DNA of 11,325 nt from Methanotrichaceae archaeon (GTDB lineage Archaea; Halobacteriota; Methanosarcinia; Methanotrichales; Methanotrichaceae). Position 1 is the stretch's first letter. Each line of letters starts with the position of its first letter. The notes under the pieces are model-generated. The model did no database searches. It saw only the letters and a list, made by a program, of their open reading frames with translations, and was not told the DNA's origin. Shown here in pieces: positions 1 to 6,160 of this stretch. Location: positions 482 through 11,806 of the forward strand of contig DUKF01000129.1 in NCBI GenBank assembly GCA_013329455.1, given 5' to 3'. The position numbers were made by a program, and so were the translations under genes.

Positions 1-805
1 CGATAAGAGGAGCAAGTACTACGTCCCCGACACCCAGATCGAGGTCTACGCTTACCACCCCGGTCTCGTGGGGTCGAGCACCAAGTACAAGACGGGCTGG
101 GTCGAGGTCGCAACCTTTGGGATCTACTCCCCGACCGCCCTCTCAAAGTACAATATCCCCTACCCGGTCATGAACCTGGGCCTTGGGGTCGAGAGGCTCG
201 CCATGATCCTGTACGATGCAACCGACGTGCGGGCTCTCGCATATCCCCAGTTCCAGGCCGACTCCGACCTCTCCCAGAGGGATATGGCGATGATGATCAA
301 AGTCGAGAAGGAGCCCGAGACCAGCGCTGGGATCGAGATCGCAAGAGCTGTGGTCCGGACTTGCGAGGAGCACGGGGACGCCCCATCGCCTTGCGAGTTT
401 GAGGCCTGGAGGGGCGAAGTTCAGGGTCGAGAGATGGTGGTCTCGGTGGTGGAGTCAGAGGAGAACACAAAGCTCTGCGGGCCCGCTGCCATGAACGAGG
501 TCATCGTCTACAAGGAGAACATCCTGGGCATTCCCCACACCTCCAAGTGGGAGGAGGCCTTCGATAACGGTGTCACAACGGGCATGAGGTTCATCGACTC
601 ATTTGCAGAGCTTGCGGCCCGGGAAGTCGAGGAGGCCGCTCTGAAGAAAGAGGCGTCTGAGACGAGGGCGAGGATCGTCCGGAGCCCCGGCGACGTGAAT
701 CTCAAGCTCGAACCCGCTCTTGAAAGGTACATCACCAGCAGGAAGAGGAAGATCGACGTTCGGGGGCCGGTCTTCACGACGGTTGAAAGCAAGGTCCTTG
801 ATTAG
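1..805 (+). CDS. sepS: O-phosphoserine--tRNA(Cys) ligase (SepRS), C-terminal half, 5' truncated by the window
   Basis: SepRS is a class II aminoacyl-tRNA synthetase that charges tRNA-Cys with O-phosphoserine. SepCysS then converts this to Cys-tRNA in the methanogen route to cysteine. The reading frame is open from base 2, so the gene begins outside the window and about 267 residues are seen, roughly half of the usual length of about 530. Visible are the catalytic-core stretch containing EVATFGIYSPTAL and class II motif 3 (GLGVERLAM, encoded near 176-205, with the Arg that contacts ATP). The remainder is the C-terminal tRNA-binding part, ending near the conserved IDVRGPVFTTVE. The GTG at 68 is internal and not the start. 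The stop is TAG at 803-805. rpiA follows after 33 nt and may be co-transcribed. The partner gene pscS (SepCysS) is not in the window. The assignment rests on recognising family motifs and I am confident of it. Confidence 0.93.
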   Translation, partial: DKRSKYYVPDTQIEVYAYHPGLVGSSTKYKTGWVEVATFGIYSPTALSKYNIPYPVMNLGLGVERLAMILYDATDVRALAYPQFQADSDLSQRDMAMMIKVEKEPETSAGIEIARAVVRTCEEHGDAPSPCEFEAWRGEVQGREMVVSVVESEENTKLCGPAAMNEVIVYKENILGIPHTSKWEEAFDNGVTTGMRFIDSFAELAAREVEEAALKKEASETRARIVRSPGDVNLKLEPALERYITSRKRKIDVRGPVFTTVESKVLD

Positions 806-824
806 GATCGATGGAGTTCGATTT

Positions 825-832
825 AGGAGGGG
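825..832 (+). promoter_or_regulatory. Shine-Dalgarno site of rpiA
   Basis: AGGAGGGG lies 6 nt before a TTG codon at 839. It is the strongest ribosome-binding site in the first kilobase. It decides a TTG start for rpiA, because no ATG or GTG sits at suitable spacing. Confidence 0.8.
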
Positions 833-838
833 ACTATT

Positions 839-1534
839 TTGGTTAGAACGCCGGATTCGAACGCAGAAGAAAAGCGGGCCGCGGGCGAGGCTGCGGCTGA
901 GATGGTCAGGGACGGGATGGTTTTGGGCCTGGGGACCGGGTCGACTGTCGCCTGGACGATTAAGAGGATCGGAGAGATGGTCGAGGAAGGAGGGGTCGGG
1001 GTTCTCGGCGTTCCAACGTCCTACCAGGCCCAGGAGCTTGCCATAGCTGCGGGGATTCCTCTGACCACCCTGGACCAGGACCCGGTTCTTGATCTTGCCA
1101 TCGACGGGGCCGATCAGATCTCCCACGACCTGATGACGATCAAAGGGGGTGGGGCGGCTCATGCGAGAGAGAAGGTCGTCGCCTCCTCGGCCCAGTGGTT
1201 TGTGATCGTGGCCGACTCCTCCAAATATGTCGATGCCCTCACCCACCCGGTTCCAGTCGAGGTTCTGCCCTTTGCGGCGAAGCTAGCCGCAAGCAGGATT
1301 GAAGAGATCGGCGGATCGCCGAGTCTACGACAGGCCAAGATGAAGGATGGGCCAGTGATCACCGACAACGGAAACTTCGTGATCGATGCCGACTTCGGGA
1401 CGATCGAGGATCCCGAGGTTCTTTCAACCCAGCTCTCGGAGATTCCCGGAGTCGTCGAGCACGGGATATTCGACAACGTCGACCAGCTCGTCGTCGTCCT
1501 GGACGGAGAGGTCAAGGTTTTCAGCCGGGAGTGA
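839..1534 (+). CDS. rpiA: Ribose-5-phosphate isomerase A
   Basis: This cytosolic enzyme interconverts ribose 5-phosphate and ribulose 5-phosphate, which supplies ribose for nucleotides. The predicted protein has 231 residues, normal for RpiA. The phosphate-binding GLGTGST is at residues 30-36. The DGAD loop is at 89-92, matching catalytic Asp81 and Asp84 of the E. coli enzyme. The [11 protein letters not shown] segment is at 102-112, with Lys102 and Glu111 in the places of catalytic Lys94 and Glu103. The loop reads DGADQ rather than the common DGADE, a conservative change next to the catalytic Asp. The TTG start is set by AGGAGGGG 6 nt upstream. The stop (TGA, 1532-1534) lies 4 nt before the proposed mtnA start and forms part of that gene's ribosome-binding site, so the pair is probably translationally coupled. 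Identification is firm. Confidence 0.95.
   Translation: MVRTPDSNAEEKRAAGEAAAEMVRDGMVLGLGTGSTVAWTIKRIGEMVEEGGVGVLGVPTSYQAQELAIAAGIPLTTLDQDPVLDLAIDGADQISHDLMTIKGGGAAHAREKVVASSAQWFVIVADSSKYVDALTHPVPVEVLPFAAKLAASRIEEIGGSPSLRQAKMKDGPVITDNGNFVIDADFGTIEDPEVLSTQLSEIPGVVEHGIFDNVDQLVVVLDGEVKVFSRE
1527..1534 (+). promoter_or_regulatory. Shine-Dalgarno site of mtnA, overlapping the rpiA stop codon
   Basis: GGGAGTGA resembles the archaeal GGAGGTGA consensus and includes the rpiA stop codon. The GGAG core is 7 nt before TTG 1539. The frame also extends upstream inside rpiA, but this site supports starting at 1539. A second TTG at 1545 is possible. Confidence 0.6.
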
Positions 1535-1538
1535 CGCC

Positions 1539-2567
1539 TTGAGCTTGAGGACGATCTGGTGGGACTCCGAAAAAAGGGCAGTCGCCATGATCGACCAGAC
1601 CCTTCTGCCTGAGAGGCTTGAAACGATCGAGGTCGACTCGATCGATGGATTATGCGAAGCCATACTCGCCTTGAGGGTCAGGGGCGCGCCAGCCCTGGGA
1701 GCGGCCGGGGCCTACGGCCTCGCCCTGGCGGCGGCAAGATCAGACTCTACCGACCCGACCGCCCTCCTCCAAGAGATCGAAAAGGCGGCCGAGATCATAA
1801 AAGGCGCAAGGCCAACGGCCATCAACCTCTCCTGGGGCGTCGACCGGGTGATGAGAGCCCTGGATGAAATAAAAGCATCCGACGACCTCGACGAGATCAG
1901 GTCAGCAGCCCTGAAGGAAGCCGAATCGATCGCCGAGGAGGACGTCGCCACCAACCGAGCTCTCGGCGACGTTGGCACCAGCCTATTGGAAGACGGGGAT
2001 GTCGTCCTCACCCACTGCAACGCCGGAAGGCTCGCCTGCGTCGGCTGGGGGACTGCCTTGGGCGTAATCAGGTCGGCGGTGGCCGAAGGAAAGAAGATCA
2101 GCGTCTACGCCTGCGAGACGAGGCCTCTGCACCAGGGGTCCAGGCTGACGGCCTGGGAGCTCTCCGAAGACGAGATCCCCGTCACCCTCATCTGCGACAA
2201 CATGTCCGGGATGGTGATGCGAGAGGGTAGAATCGACAAGGTGATCGTCGGCGCCGACCGGATCACAAAGGACGCCGTCTTCAACAAGATCGGGACATAT
2301 TCCCACGCCGTCCTGGCGAAAGCCCACAATATACCCTTTTACGTTGCAGCTCCCATCTCCACCTTCGACCTCGATAGCTTAGAGAAGGACGTCGTGATCG
2401 AGGAGAGGGACGCGGACGAGATCAGGCGCTTGGGCGACAAACAGCTTGCCCCGCCAGATGTCAAAGTCTACAATCCGGCCTTCGACGCCACGCCCCTGGA
2501 ACTCGTGACGGCGATCATCACCGAGCGGGGGATCTATCGGCCGCCGGAGATGCCGGACGTCGGATAA
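1539..2567 (+). CDS. mtnA: S-methyl-5-thioribose-1-phosphate isomerase (MtnA / eIF2B-like family)
   Basis: The enzyme converts 5-methylthioribose 1-phosphate to the ribulose form in salvage of methylthioadenosine. Archaeal relatives also act on ribose 1,5-bisphosphate. From TTG 1539 the protein has 342 residues, the usual MtnA length. It contains RGAPALGAAGAYGLALAA at about 49-66, ARPTAINLSWGVDR at 90-103, THCNAG at 158-163 with the catalytic Cys160, and VGADRI at 237-242 with the catalytic Asp240. These numbers coincide with those of the Bacillus subtilis enzyme. The C-terminus has the typical YNPAFDATP and ITERGIYRP. The THCNAG and DNM-type segments favour MtnA over ribose-1,5-bisphosphate isomerase, but substrate cannot be settled by eye. 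It is closely coupled to rpiA, another phosphosugar isomerase. In methanogens without aerobic methionine salvage, the product probably enters an anaerobic pathway (inference). Confidence 0.9.
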   Translation: MSLRTIWWDSEKRAVAMIDQTLLPERLETIEVDSIDGLCEAILALRVRGAPALGAAGAYGLALAAARSDSTDPTALLQEIEKAAEIIKGARPTAINLSWGVDRVMRALDEIKASDDLDEIRSAALKEAESIAEEDVATNRALGDVGTSLLEDGDVVLTHCNAGRLACVGWGTALGVIRSAVAEGKKISVYACETRPLHQGSRLTAWELSEDEIPVTLICDNMSGMVMREGRIDKVIVGADRITKDAVFNKIGTYSHAVLAKAHNIPFYVAAPISTFDLDSLEKDVVIEERDADEIRRLGDKQLAPPDVKVYNPAFDATPLELVTAIITERGIYRPPEMPDVG

Positions 2568-2576
2568 TTAGGCGAG

Positions 2577-2586
2577 TTTTTAAATT
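2577..2586 (+). promoter_or_regulatory. Putative TATA box for the first pentapeptide-repeat gene
   Basis: TTTTTAAATT follows a G-rich GGCGAG that could serve as a BRE. Its centre is about 29 nt before ATG 2611. Archaeal transcription starts about 26 nt downstream of the box centre, so the transcript would be nearly leaderless. That fits the absence of a Shine-Dalgarno site there. Confidence 0.45.
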
Positions 2587-2610
2587 GCTTGCCATTGAAT
2601 GCTAATACCG

Positions 2611-2780
2611 ATGGAACCGGACACCAGCTCAGACCAGCGCCCGGTGATCCAGGCGAGCGAGATCCTGGCCAAGATCGAGCGGGGCGAGGACGTCGAGTAC
2701 GACGGCGTGATTGTCGAGGGCGATCTGGATCTGAGCGGGCTGAACCTGCGCACGGAGCACGTGGACAGAACAGAGTACGA
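2611..2780 (+). repeat. Shared 5' arm of the pentapeptide gene pair, copy 1
   Basis: This stretch aligns without gaps to 4511-4680 (constant offset of 1900 bases). It includes 33 identical bases at 2656-2688 versus 4556-4588. Similarity then falls to about four in five bases and fades after about 2780. It encodes the N-terminal region up to the RTE motif. Confidence 0.85.
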
Positions 2781-3948
2781 GAAACAGATTCAATTGCCCA
2801 ACAAGATGAAAGTGATAAACTCAAAGATAACTATCACTAATTCAGAAATTCGAGGAAATGTAAATTTTGGTAATGCTCGTTTCCGAAAGTCGATCCACTC
2901 TGAGGGGTCCAGGTTTGGTGGTTATGCCTACTTCCGGGGAGCCCAATTCGGCGGATATGCTCACTTCAAGGAAGCTGAGTTCAGCAAGTATGCTAATTTC
3001 CATGGAGCCAAGTTCTCCGGCGGGTTTGCTCACTTCAAAGGAGCCAAGTTCTCCGGCGGGTCTGCCGACTTCCGCGGTGCCCTGTTCGGCAGGTATGCCA
3101 ACTTCGAGGAAGCTGAGTTCAGCATGTATGCCAACTTTCAGGGAGTCAATTTTATCGGCGGGGATGTCAACTTCCTGAAAGCAAAGTTCTACGAGGACGC
3201 CGACTTCAAGGGAGCCGAATTCGGCATGAATGCCTATTTCCGGGGAGCTGAGTTCGGCATGAATGTCCACTTCAGGGAAGCTAAGTTCGCCAAAGATGCC
3301 GATTTCTGGGATGCTAAGTTTGCCGGAGATGCCGATTTCGAGAAAGCTGAGTTCGGCATGAATGCTTACTTCGATCACGACCAATTTTACAGGTATATAT
3401 CTTTCAACGATACAAAATTCGTCCAGCCGGTGTCTCAAGAGATAGCATGTAGAATAGCAAAAAGAAAGATGGAAGAAAAAGGGGATAAAAACGCTGCTGA
3501 TTATTACTTTTACAGAGAAATGGAAGCAATGAGGATACGAAATGGAACCAGAGGAAGAGAAAAATTAACTTGGCCCTGGAAGATGCAAGTATCCGAATGG
3601 TTAAAATTGGTCGGATCAAAAATTTGGAGACTCGGAAGATACGATCTATTTGAGTATGTTGTTATCCAAGGTATTTTCGGATACGGAGTTCATCCTCTTA
3701 GATTGTTTGTTTTTTGGATTTTAATGGCCGTTGCCTTTGCCTCATTTTACTGGTATTTTGATGCCGTAGAAGGTGCAAGAACGTCGGTTGATTACATTTG
3801 GTTCAGCATAGCAACTTCTGCGACTCCCGGTTATGCTCTTTATAATCCCATAGGGCATTATAAAATAGTGACAGGAATTCAGGCTATAATCGGCACCTTC
3901 ATGTGGGCCGCCTTCATCGCCACGTTCGCGAGAAAGTGGCAGCGTTGA
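2611..3948 (+). CDS. Pentapeptide-repeat protein with C-terminal pore-like (ion-channel type) membrane module, copy 1
   Basis: The product is predicted to have 445 residues. Residues 1-60 form a short N-terminal region containing ASEILAKIERGE. Residues about 102-270 hold some 15 tandem units of 11-12 residues, such as FGGYAHFKEAE and FAGDADFEKAE. This is the F-x4-A-x-F type of pentapeptide repeat that folds as a right-handed beta-helix. A linker with GDKNAADYYFYREM (about 292-305) follows. Then come a hydrophobic helix (about 364-383), a pore-loop-like FSIATSATPGYALYNPIG (398-415) and a last helix (about 418-438) ending in ARKWQR. The layout resembles the Ion_trans_2 potassium-channel unit, but TPGYAL stands where T-x-GYG is expected. 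ATG 2611 is chosen because it aligns without gaps with the start of copy 2; ATG 2599 is an alternative. Base composition is patchy: GC-rich at both ends and A+T-rich at 3400-3890. The function is unknown; a ligand-gated or mechanosensitive pore is only a guess. Confidence 0.85.
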   Translation: MEPDTSSDQRPVIQASEILAKIERGEDVEYDGVIVEGDLDLSGLNLRTEHVDRTEYEKQIQLPNKMKVINSKITITNSEIRGNVNFGNARFRKSIHSEGSRFGGYAYFRGAQFGGYAHFKEAEFSKYANFHGAKFSGGFAHFKGAKFSGGSADFRGALFGRYANFEEAEFSMYANFQGVNFIGGDVNFLKAKFYEDADFKGAEFGMNAYFRGAEFGMNVHFREAKFAKDADFWDAKFAGDADFEKAEFGMNAYFDHDQFYRYISFNDTKFVQPVSQEIACRIAKRKMEEKGDKNAADYYFYREMEAMRIRNGTRGREKLTWPWKMQVSEWLKLVGSKIWRLGRYDLFEYVVIQGIFGYGVHPLRLFVFWILMAVAFASFYWYFDAVEGARTSVDYIWFSIATSATPGYALYNPIGHYKIVTGIQAIIGTFMWAAFIATFARKWQR

Positions 3949-4050
3949 TGCGGGCGCAGGAGGACGCGCGCCCCCTCCCCCGCCGAGCGCCCGGCGGGCG
4001 GTCCCGCCCCCGGTCCGGCGACGGCGCAAGCGCGGCCCGGGATCGCCGCC
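3907..4050 (+). repeat. Shared 3' arm of the pentapeptide gene pair, copy 1 (gene tail plus GC-rich downstream DNA)
   Basis: The last 42 bases of the gene (AAFIATFARKWQR and stop) and about 100 bases beyond are similar to 5895-6030. Similarity continues past the stop codon through a GC-rich stretch that includes GTCCGGCGACGGCG. Arms this alike outside the coding region point to duplication of the whole 3' flank. Confidence 0.8.
3979..3998 (+). terminator. GC-rich hairpin after pentapeptide gene 1 (possible terminator or mRNA end structure)
   Basis: CCCGCCG and CGGCGGG form a perfect 7-bp stem with a 6-nt loop, 30 nt after the stop codon. The homologous stretch near 5963-5985 keeps part of the stem, including one C-G pair changed to T-A on both sides, but has two mismatches. 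There is no T-run, so a terminator role is uncertain. Confidence 0.35.
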
Positions 4051-4497
4051 CTTCGAGCCCTGGATGCTCGATCTGCGATCCATTCCCGAAATTGGAGGGC
4101 GATTTTCATTATAGAGGCGATACTGGAGAGCGTGGTAGACCTGGATATCTTACGTGATGAATTTTACCAGTATTTTAACGTCAAAGGTCTGGGAGGAGCA
4201 GAACAGTCCCAATCGTGCTATATAAAAACGAGCTTATAGATCAGATCGGCAAGCATATTAGGGATAAAGCCAGAAGTTAAAATAGTTTAGCCTGAAGCTA
4301 AGTCAAATGTTGAACCTGTTATCCAGAGGCTTTCCCGGAACCTGGCAACAAAAGAGCAGATCAAAGGGATCTGGCGATCTTGAGAGCAGAACCGTCGAGT
4401 AGATCGCTTAACAAGCGAGATGCAAGGAACGAACGAACGGTTCAGCAGTAGATCAAAGACTGCCTGGATAGTGGCGAGCCGAAAAAGTGAATTATCT
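4051..4497. other. Gene-poor interval between the two pentapeptide genes
   Basis: No convincing gene is seen on either strand. The frame following the gene 1 stop is open to a TAG at 4237-4239 but has no start and no recognisable product. Downstream of 4240 all frames have frequent stops. A TATA-like CTATATAAAAA at 4218-4228 could drive gene 2 with a leader of about 260 nt. This looks like decayed DNA of unknown origin, without inverted repeats of an insertion sequence. Confidence 0.5.
4218..4228 (+). promoter_or_regulatory. Candidate TATA box upstream of pentapeptide gene 2
   Basis: CTATATAAAAA is a good match to an archaeal TATA box and is the best one in the 560-nt gap before gene 2. The predicted start near 4250 would give a leader of about 260 nt, which is long for an archaeon, so the assignment is weak. 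Confidence 0.3.
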
Positions 4498-4505
4498 GAG
4501 GGTGA
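4498..4505 (+). promoter_or_regulatory. Shine-Dalgarno site of pentapeptide gene 2
   Basis: GAGGGTGA ends 5 nt before ATG 4511. It argues for that start over GTG 4487 and over ATG 4505, which overlaps the site. The resulting N-terminus aligns residue for residue with copy 1. Confidence 0.65.
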
Positions 4506-4510
4506 TGGAC

Positions 4511-4680
4511 ATGGACTCGGATACCAATTCGAGCCAGCCCGAAGTTATCTCAGCCAGCGAGATCCTGGCCAAGATCGAGCGGGGCGAGCCCGTCGAATAC
4601 GACGGCGTGGTCGTCGAGGGCGACCTAGACATAAGTGGGCTGGATCTGCCCACAGAGCACGTCGAAAGAACGGAGTTCGA
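4511..4680 (+). repeat. Shared 5' arm of the pentapeptide gene pair, copy 2
   Basis: Counterpart of 2611-2780, ungapped. Third-position differences dominate after the 33-base identical core at 4556-4588. Confidence 0.85.
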
Positions 4681-5863
4681 GATTAAGGCGTTGGGTCTGA
4701 CTGAAGAAGCGAAGACGATCAAGACCCCCATAAGCATCACGACCTCCGAGATCCGGGGCGCCGTGAACTTCAGAAACGCCATCTTCTGGGAATCTGTCAA
4801 TTTTAAAGGGACCAATTTCGGCGGCTATGCCAACTTCAATGGGGCGGAGTTCAGCGGCAATGCCATCTTCGAGTGGGCTGAGTTCGATGACGACGCCGAC
4901 TTCAGGAAAACTCAGTTCAACGACGACGCCGACTTCAGGAAAGCTCAGTTCAACGACGACGCTGACTTCAGGAAAAATCAGTTCAGCGGCTATGCCGACT
5001 TCGTAGAGGCTAAGTTCAGAGGCAATGCCAGCTTCGGGGGAGCTGAGTCTTACGGCGGTGCCTCCTTCATGCGGACTCAGTTCAGTGGATATGCCTTCTT
5101 CGGGGAGGCTAAGTTCAACGACTACGCCGACTTCTTGGAGGCTAAGTTCAGCGGCAATGTCTACTTCGTGGAGTCTCAGTTCAGCCGCCGTGCCTCCTTC
5201 AGTGGAGCTCAGTTCAGTGGAGACGCCAGCTTCGGGAGGGCTGAGTTCGATAAAGAATTGTGCTTAGATAATTTGAAATTTGATCGGTTATATATAACTT
5301 GGAGCTCAATTAGAGATAATCTGGTTTACGATGGTCCTGCTTACTTGGCATTAATAAAAAATTTCAAAGTAATCGAGCGGTTCAGTGACGCTGACGATTG
5401 TTACTATCAATACCGAACCGAGAGCCATTCTCGGAAGAAATGGTACGCTGAAGAGTTTAATTGGTCAAAGCTGCACGATTGCATCGGCTCCGTCTCTTGC
5501 GGATACGGTGCAAGAGTAGGGCCCATAATTCTCTGGGCCTTGGGGTCCGTTCTCGGCTTCACACTCCTCTACAAGCTCTTGCCACAAAGCTATGGAGGAA
5601 TCGCGGAATCCGGACCTTCGACCGCGACGATGGAAGCTCTGAACAACAGCACGCTCCTCCTCACTTTCAGCTCGGGTGACGGCGCGGTCACTCCCTCATG
5701 GGGCGAGTGCCTCTACTTCAGCTTCAGAGCGTTGACAGGCGGGACCCCTGATCGACTGCACCCGGTGGGGCTCTGCAAGTACGCGGTTATGATAGAAGGC
5801 TTCCTCGGGTATCTGTTCCTGGCGCTCTTCGTGGTCGTGCTGGCGAGGAAGATCATAAGGTGA
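4511..5863 (+). CDS. Pentapeptide-repeat protein with C-terminal pore-like membrane module, copy 2
   Basis: A 450-residue paralogue of the gene at 2611. The N-terminus (ASEILAKIERGE near residue 15-26) is almost the same. About 14 units of 11 residues follow (about 103-255), such as FSGYADFVEAK and FNDDADFRKAQ; three consecutive units are nearly identical. A linker with the DADDCYYQYR motif (293-302) precedes a hydrophobic helix (about 336-354). An outward loop of some 40 residues comes next, then a pore-like YFSFRALTGGTPDRLHPVG (about 402-420) and a final helix (425-445) ending ARKIIR. The family pattern is beta-helix plus a potassium-channel-like unit, again without a T-x-GYG filter. The C-terminal half is not closely related to that of copy 1, although the 5' arm is. 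A piece of a copy-1-type C-terminus lies just after the stop. The role is unknown. Confidence 0.85.
   Translation: MDSDTNSSQPEVISASEILAKIERGEPVEYDGVVVEGDLDISGLDLPTEHVERTEFEIKALGLTEEAKTIKTPISITTSEIRGAVNFRNAIFWESVNFKGTNFGGYANFNGAEFSGNAIFEWAEFDDDADFRKTQFNDDADFRKAQFNDDADFRKNQFSGYADFVEAKFRGNASFGGAESYGGASFMRTQFSGYAFFGEAKFNDYADFLEAKFSGNVYFVESQFSRRASFSGAQFSGDASFGRAEFDKELCLDNLKFDRLYITWSSIRDNLVYDGPAYLALIKNFKVIERFSDADDCYYQYRTESHSRKKWYAEEFNWSKLHDCIGSVSCGYGARVGPIILWALGSVLGFTLLYKLLPQSYGGIAESGPSTATMEALNNSTLLLTFSSGDGAVTPSWGECLYFSFRALTGGTPDRLHPVGLCKYAVMIEGFLGYLFLALFVVVLARKIIR
4883..4981 (+). repeat. Three near-identical 33-bp tandem units inside pentapeptide gene 2
   Basis: Units at 4883-4915, 4916-4948 and 4949-4981 encode FDDDADFRKTQ, FNDDADFRKAQ and FNDDADFRKNQ. 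They differ by only a few bases each, far less than the other units of the gene. This indicates recent in-frame expansion by slippage or unequal crossing-over. Confidence 0.85.
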
Positions 5864-5894
5864 GCTGGGACTGTCGAGAGCGAGTTTTACACGG

Positions 5895-5936
5895 GCTGCC
5901 TTCATCGCCACGTTTGCGAGAAAATGGCAGAGGTGA
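5895..5936 (+). pseudogene. Orphan C-terminal remnant of a copy-1-type pentapeptide/pore gene
   Basis: In one frame this stretch reads AAFIATFARKWQR and a TGA stop, identical in protein to the end of the gene at 2611 (3907-3948). The two 42-base stretches differ at five positions, and every difference is synonymous (GCC/GCT, TTC/TTT, AAG/AAA, CGT/AGG). The remnant begins 31 nt after the stop of pentapeptide gene 2 and has no start codon or upstream frame of its own. It is best read as the tail of an ancestral gene whose body was replaced. Confidence 0.8.
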
Positions 5937-6030
5937 TGCAGATCTGGCGGCGCGCCCCTCCACCGCTGAGCGCCCAGCCGGGCGATCCCACCCCCCAGTC
6001 CGGCGACGGCGGAAACGTGGCCGAGATCGG
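5895..6030 (+). repeat. Shared 3' arm of the pentapeptide gene pair, copy 2
   Basis: Counterpart of 3907-4050. The similarity includes the remnant tail and the GC-rich flank through GTCCGGCGACGGCG near 5998-6011, with a few small gaps. The rest of the convergent gap (6031-6160) holds only a weak inverted repeat (TGTAG CAG CTACA, 6044-6056) and no gene that I can support. Confidence 0.75.
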
Positions 6031-6160
6031 GGTAGGTTTTTGCTGTAGCAGCTACAACTGATGGTGAAAGGTGGAATAGATGGTTCCGGAAAACGCTTGC
6101 AGAGAGGACGCCGACTTAAGTTATAAAAGAGTTTCAGGGGAATTGGATAAGATTCTTCAG

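Noticed and set aside
599..1246. A 215-codon minus-strand frame across sepS and rpiA
   Set aside because: A shadow frame opposite two clearly identified genes in GC-rich DNA, with no family features.
1386..1538. Upstream extension of the mtnA frame overlapping rpiA
   Set aside because: RpiA is certain in the other frame, the extension is not like MtnA, and GGGAGTGA at 1527-1534 marks a start at 1539.
2842..3438. A 198-codon open frame on the minus strand across pentapeptide gene 1, itself repetitive (ELSFLEIGI-like units)
   Set aside because: It is the complement of the 33-bp-periodic coding repeat. The plus-strand product has the family pattern and a membrane module, while the minus-strand frame has no recognisable product or ribosome-binding site.
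3949..4239. A 96-codon open extension in frame after the TGA of pentapeptide gene 1, suggesting stop-codon read-through
   Set aside because: The first part is GC-rich DNA in which open frames are common by chance. The homologous 3' arm after the remnant meets a stop within about 11 codons, and no known domain appears.
4140..4500. A possible transposase remnant between the pentapeptide genes
   Set aside because: Short fragments such as DILRDEFYQYFN look protein-like, but no transposase motif, inverted repeats or target-site duplication could be seen.
4823..5260. Regular 33-bp spacing that could be mistaken for a CRISPR array
   Set aside because: The units are contiguous, translate in frame as 11-residue pentapeptide-type repeats and have no unique spacers.
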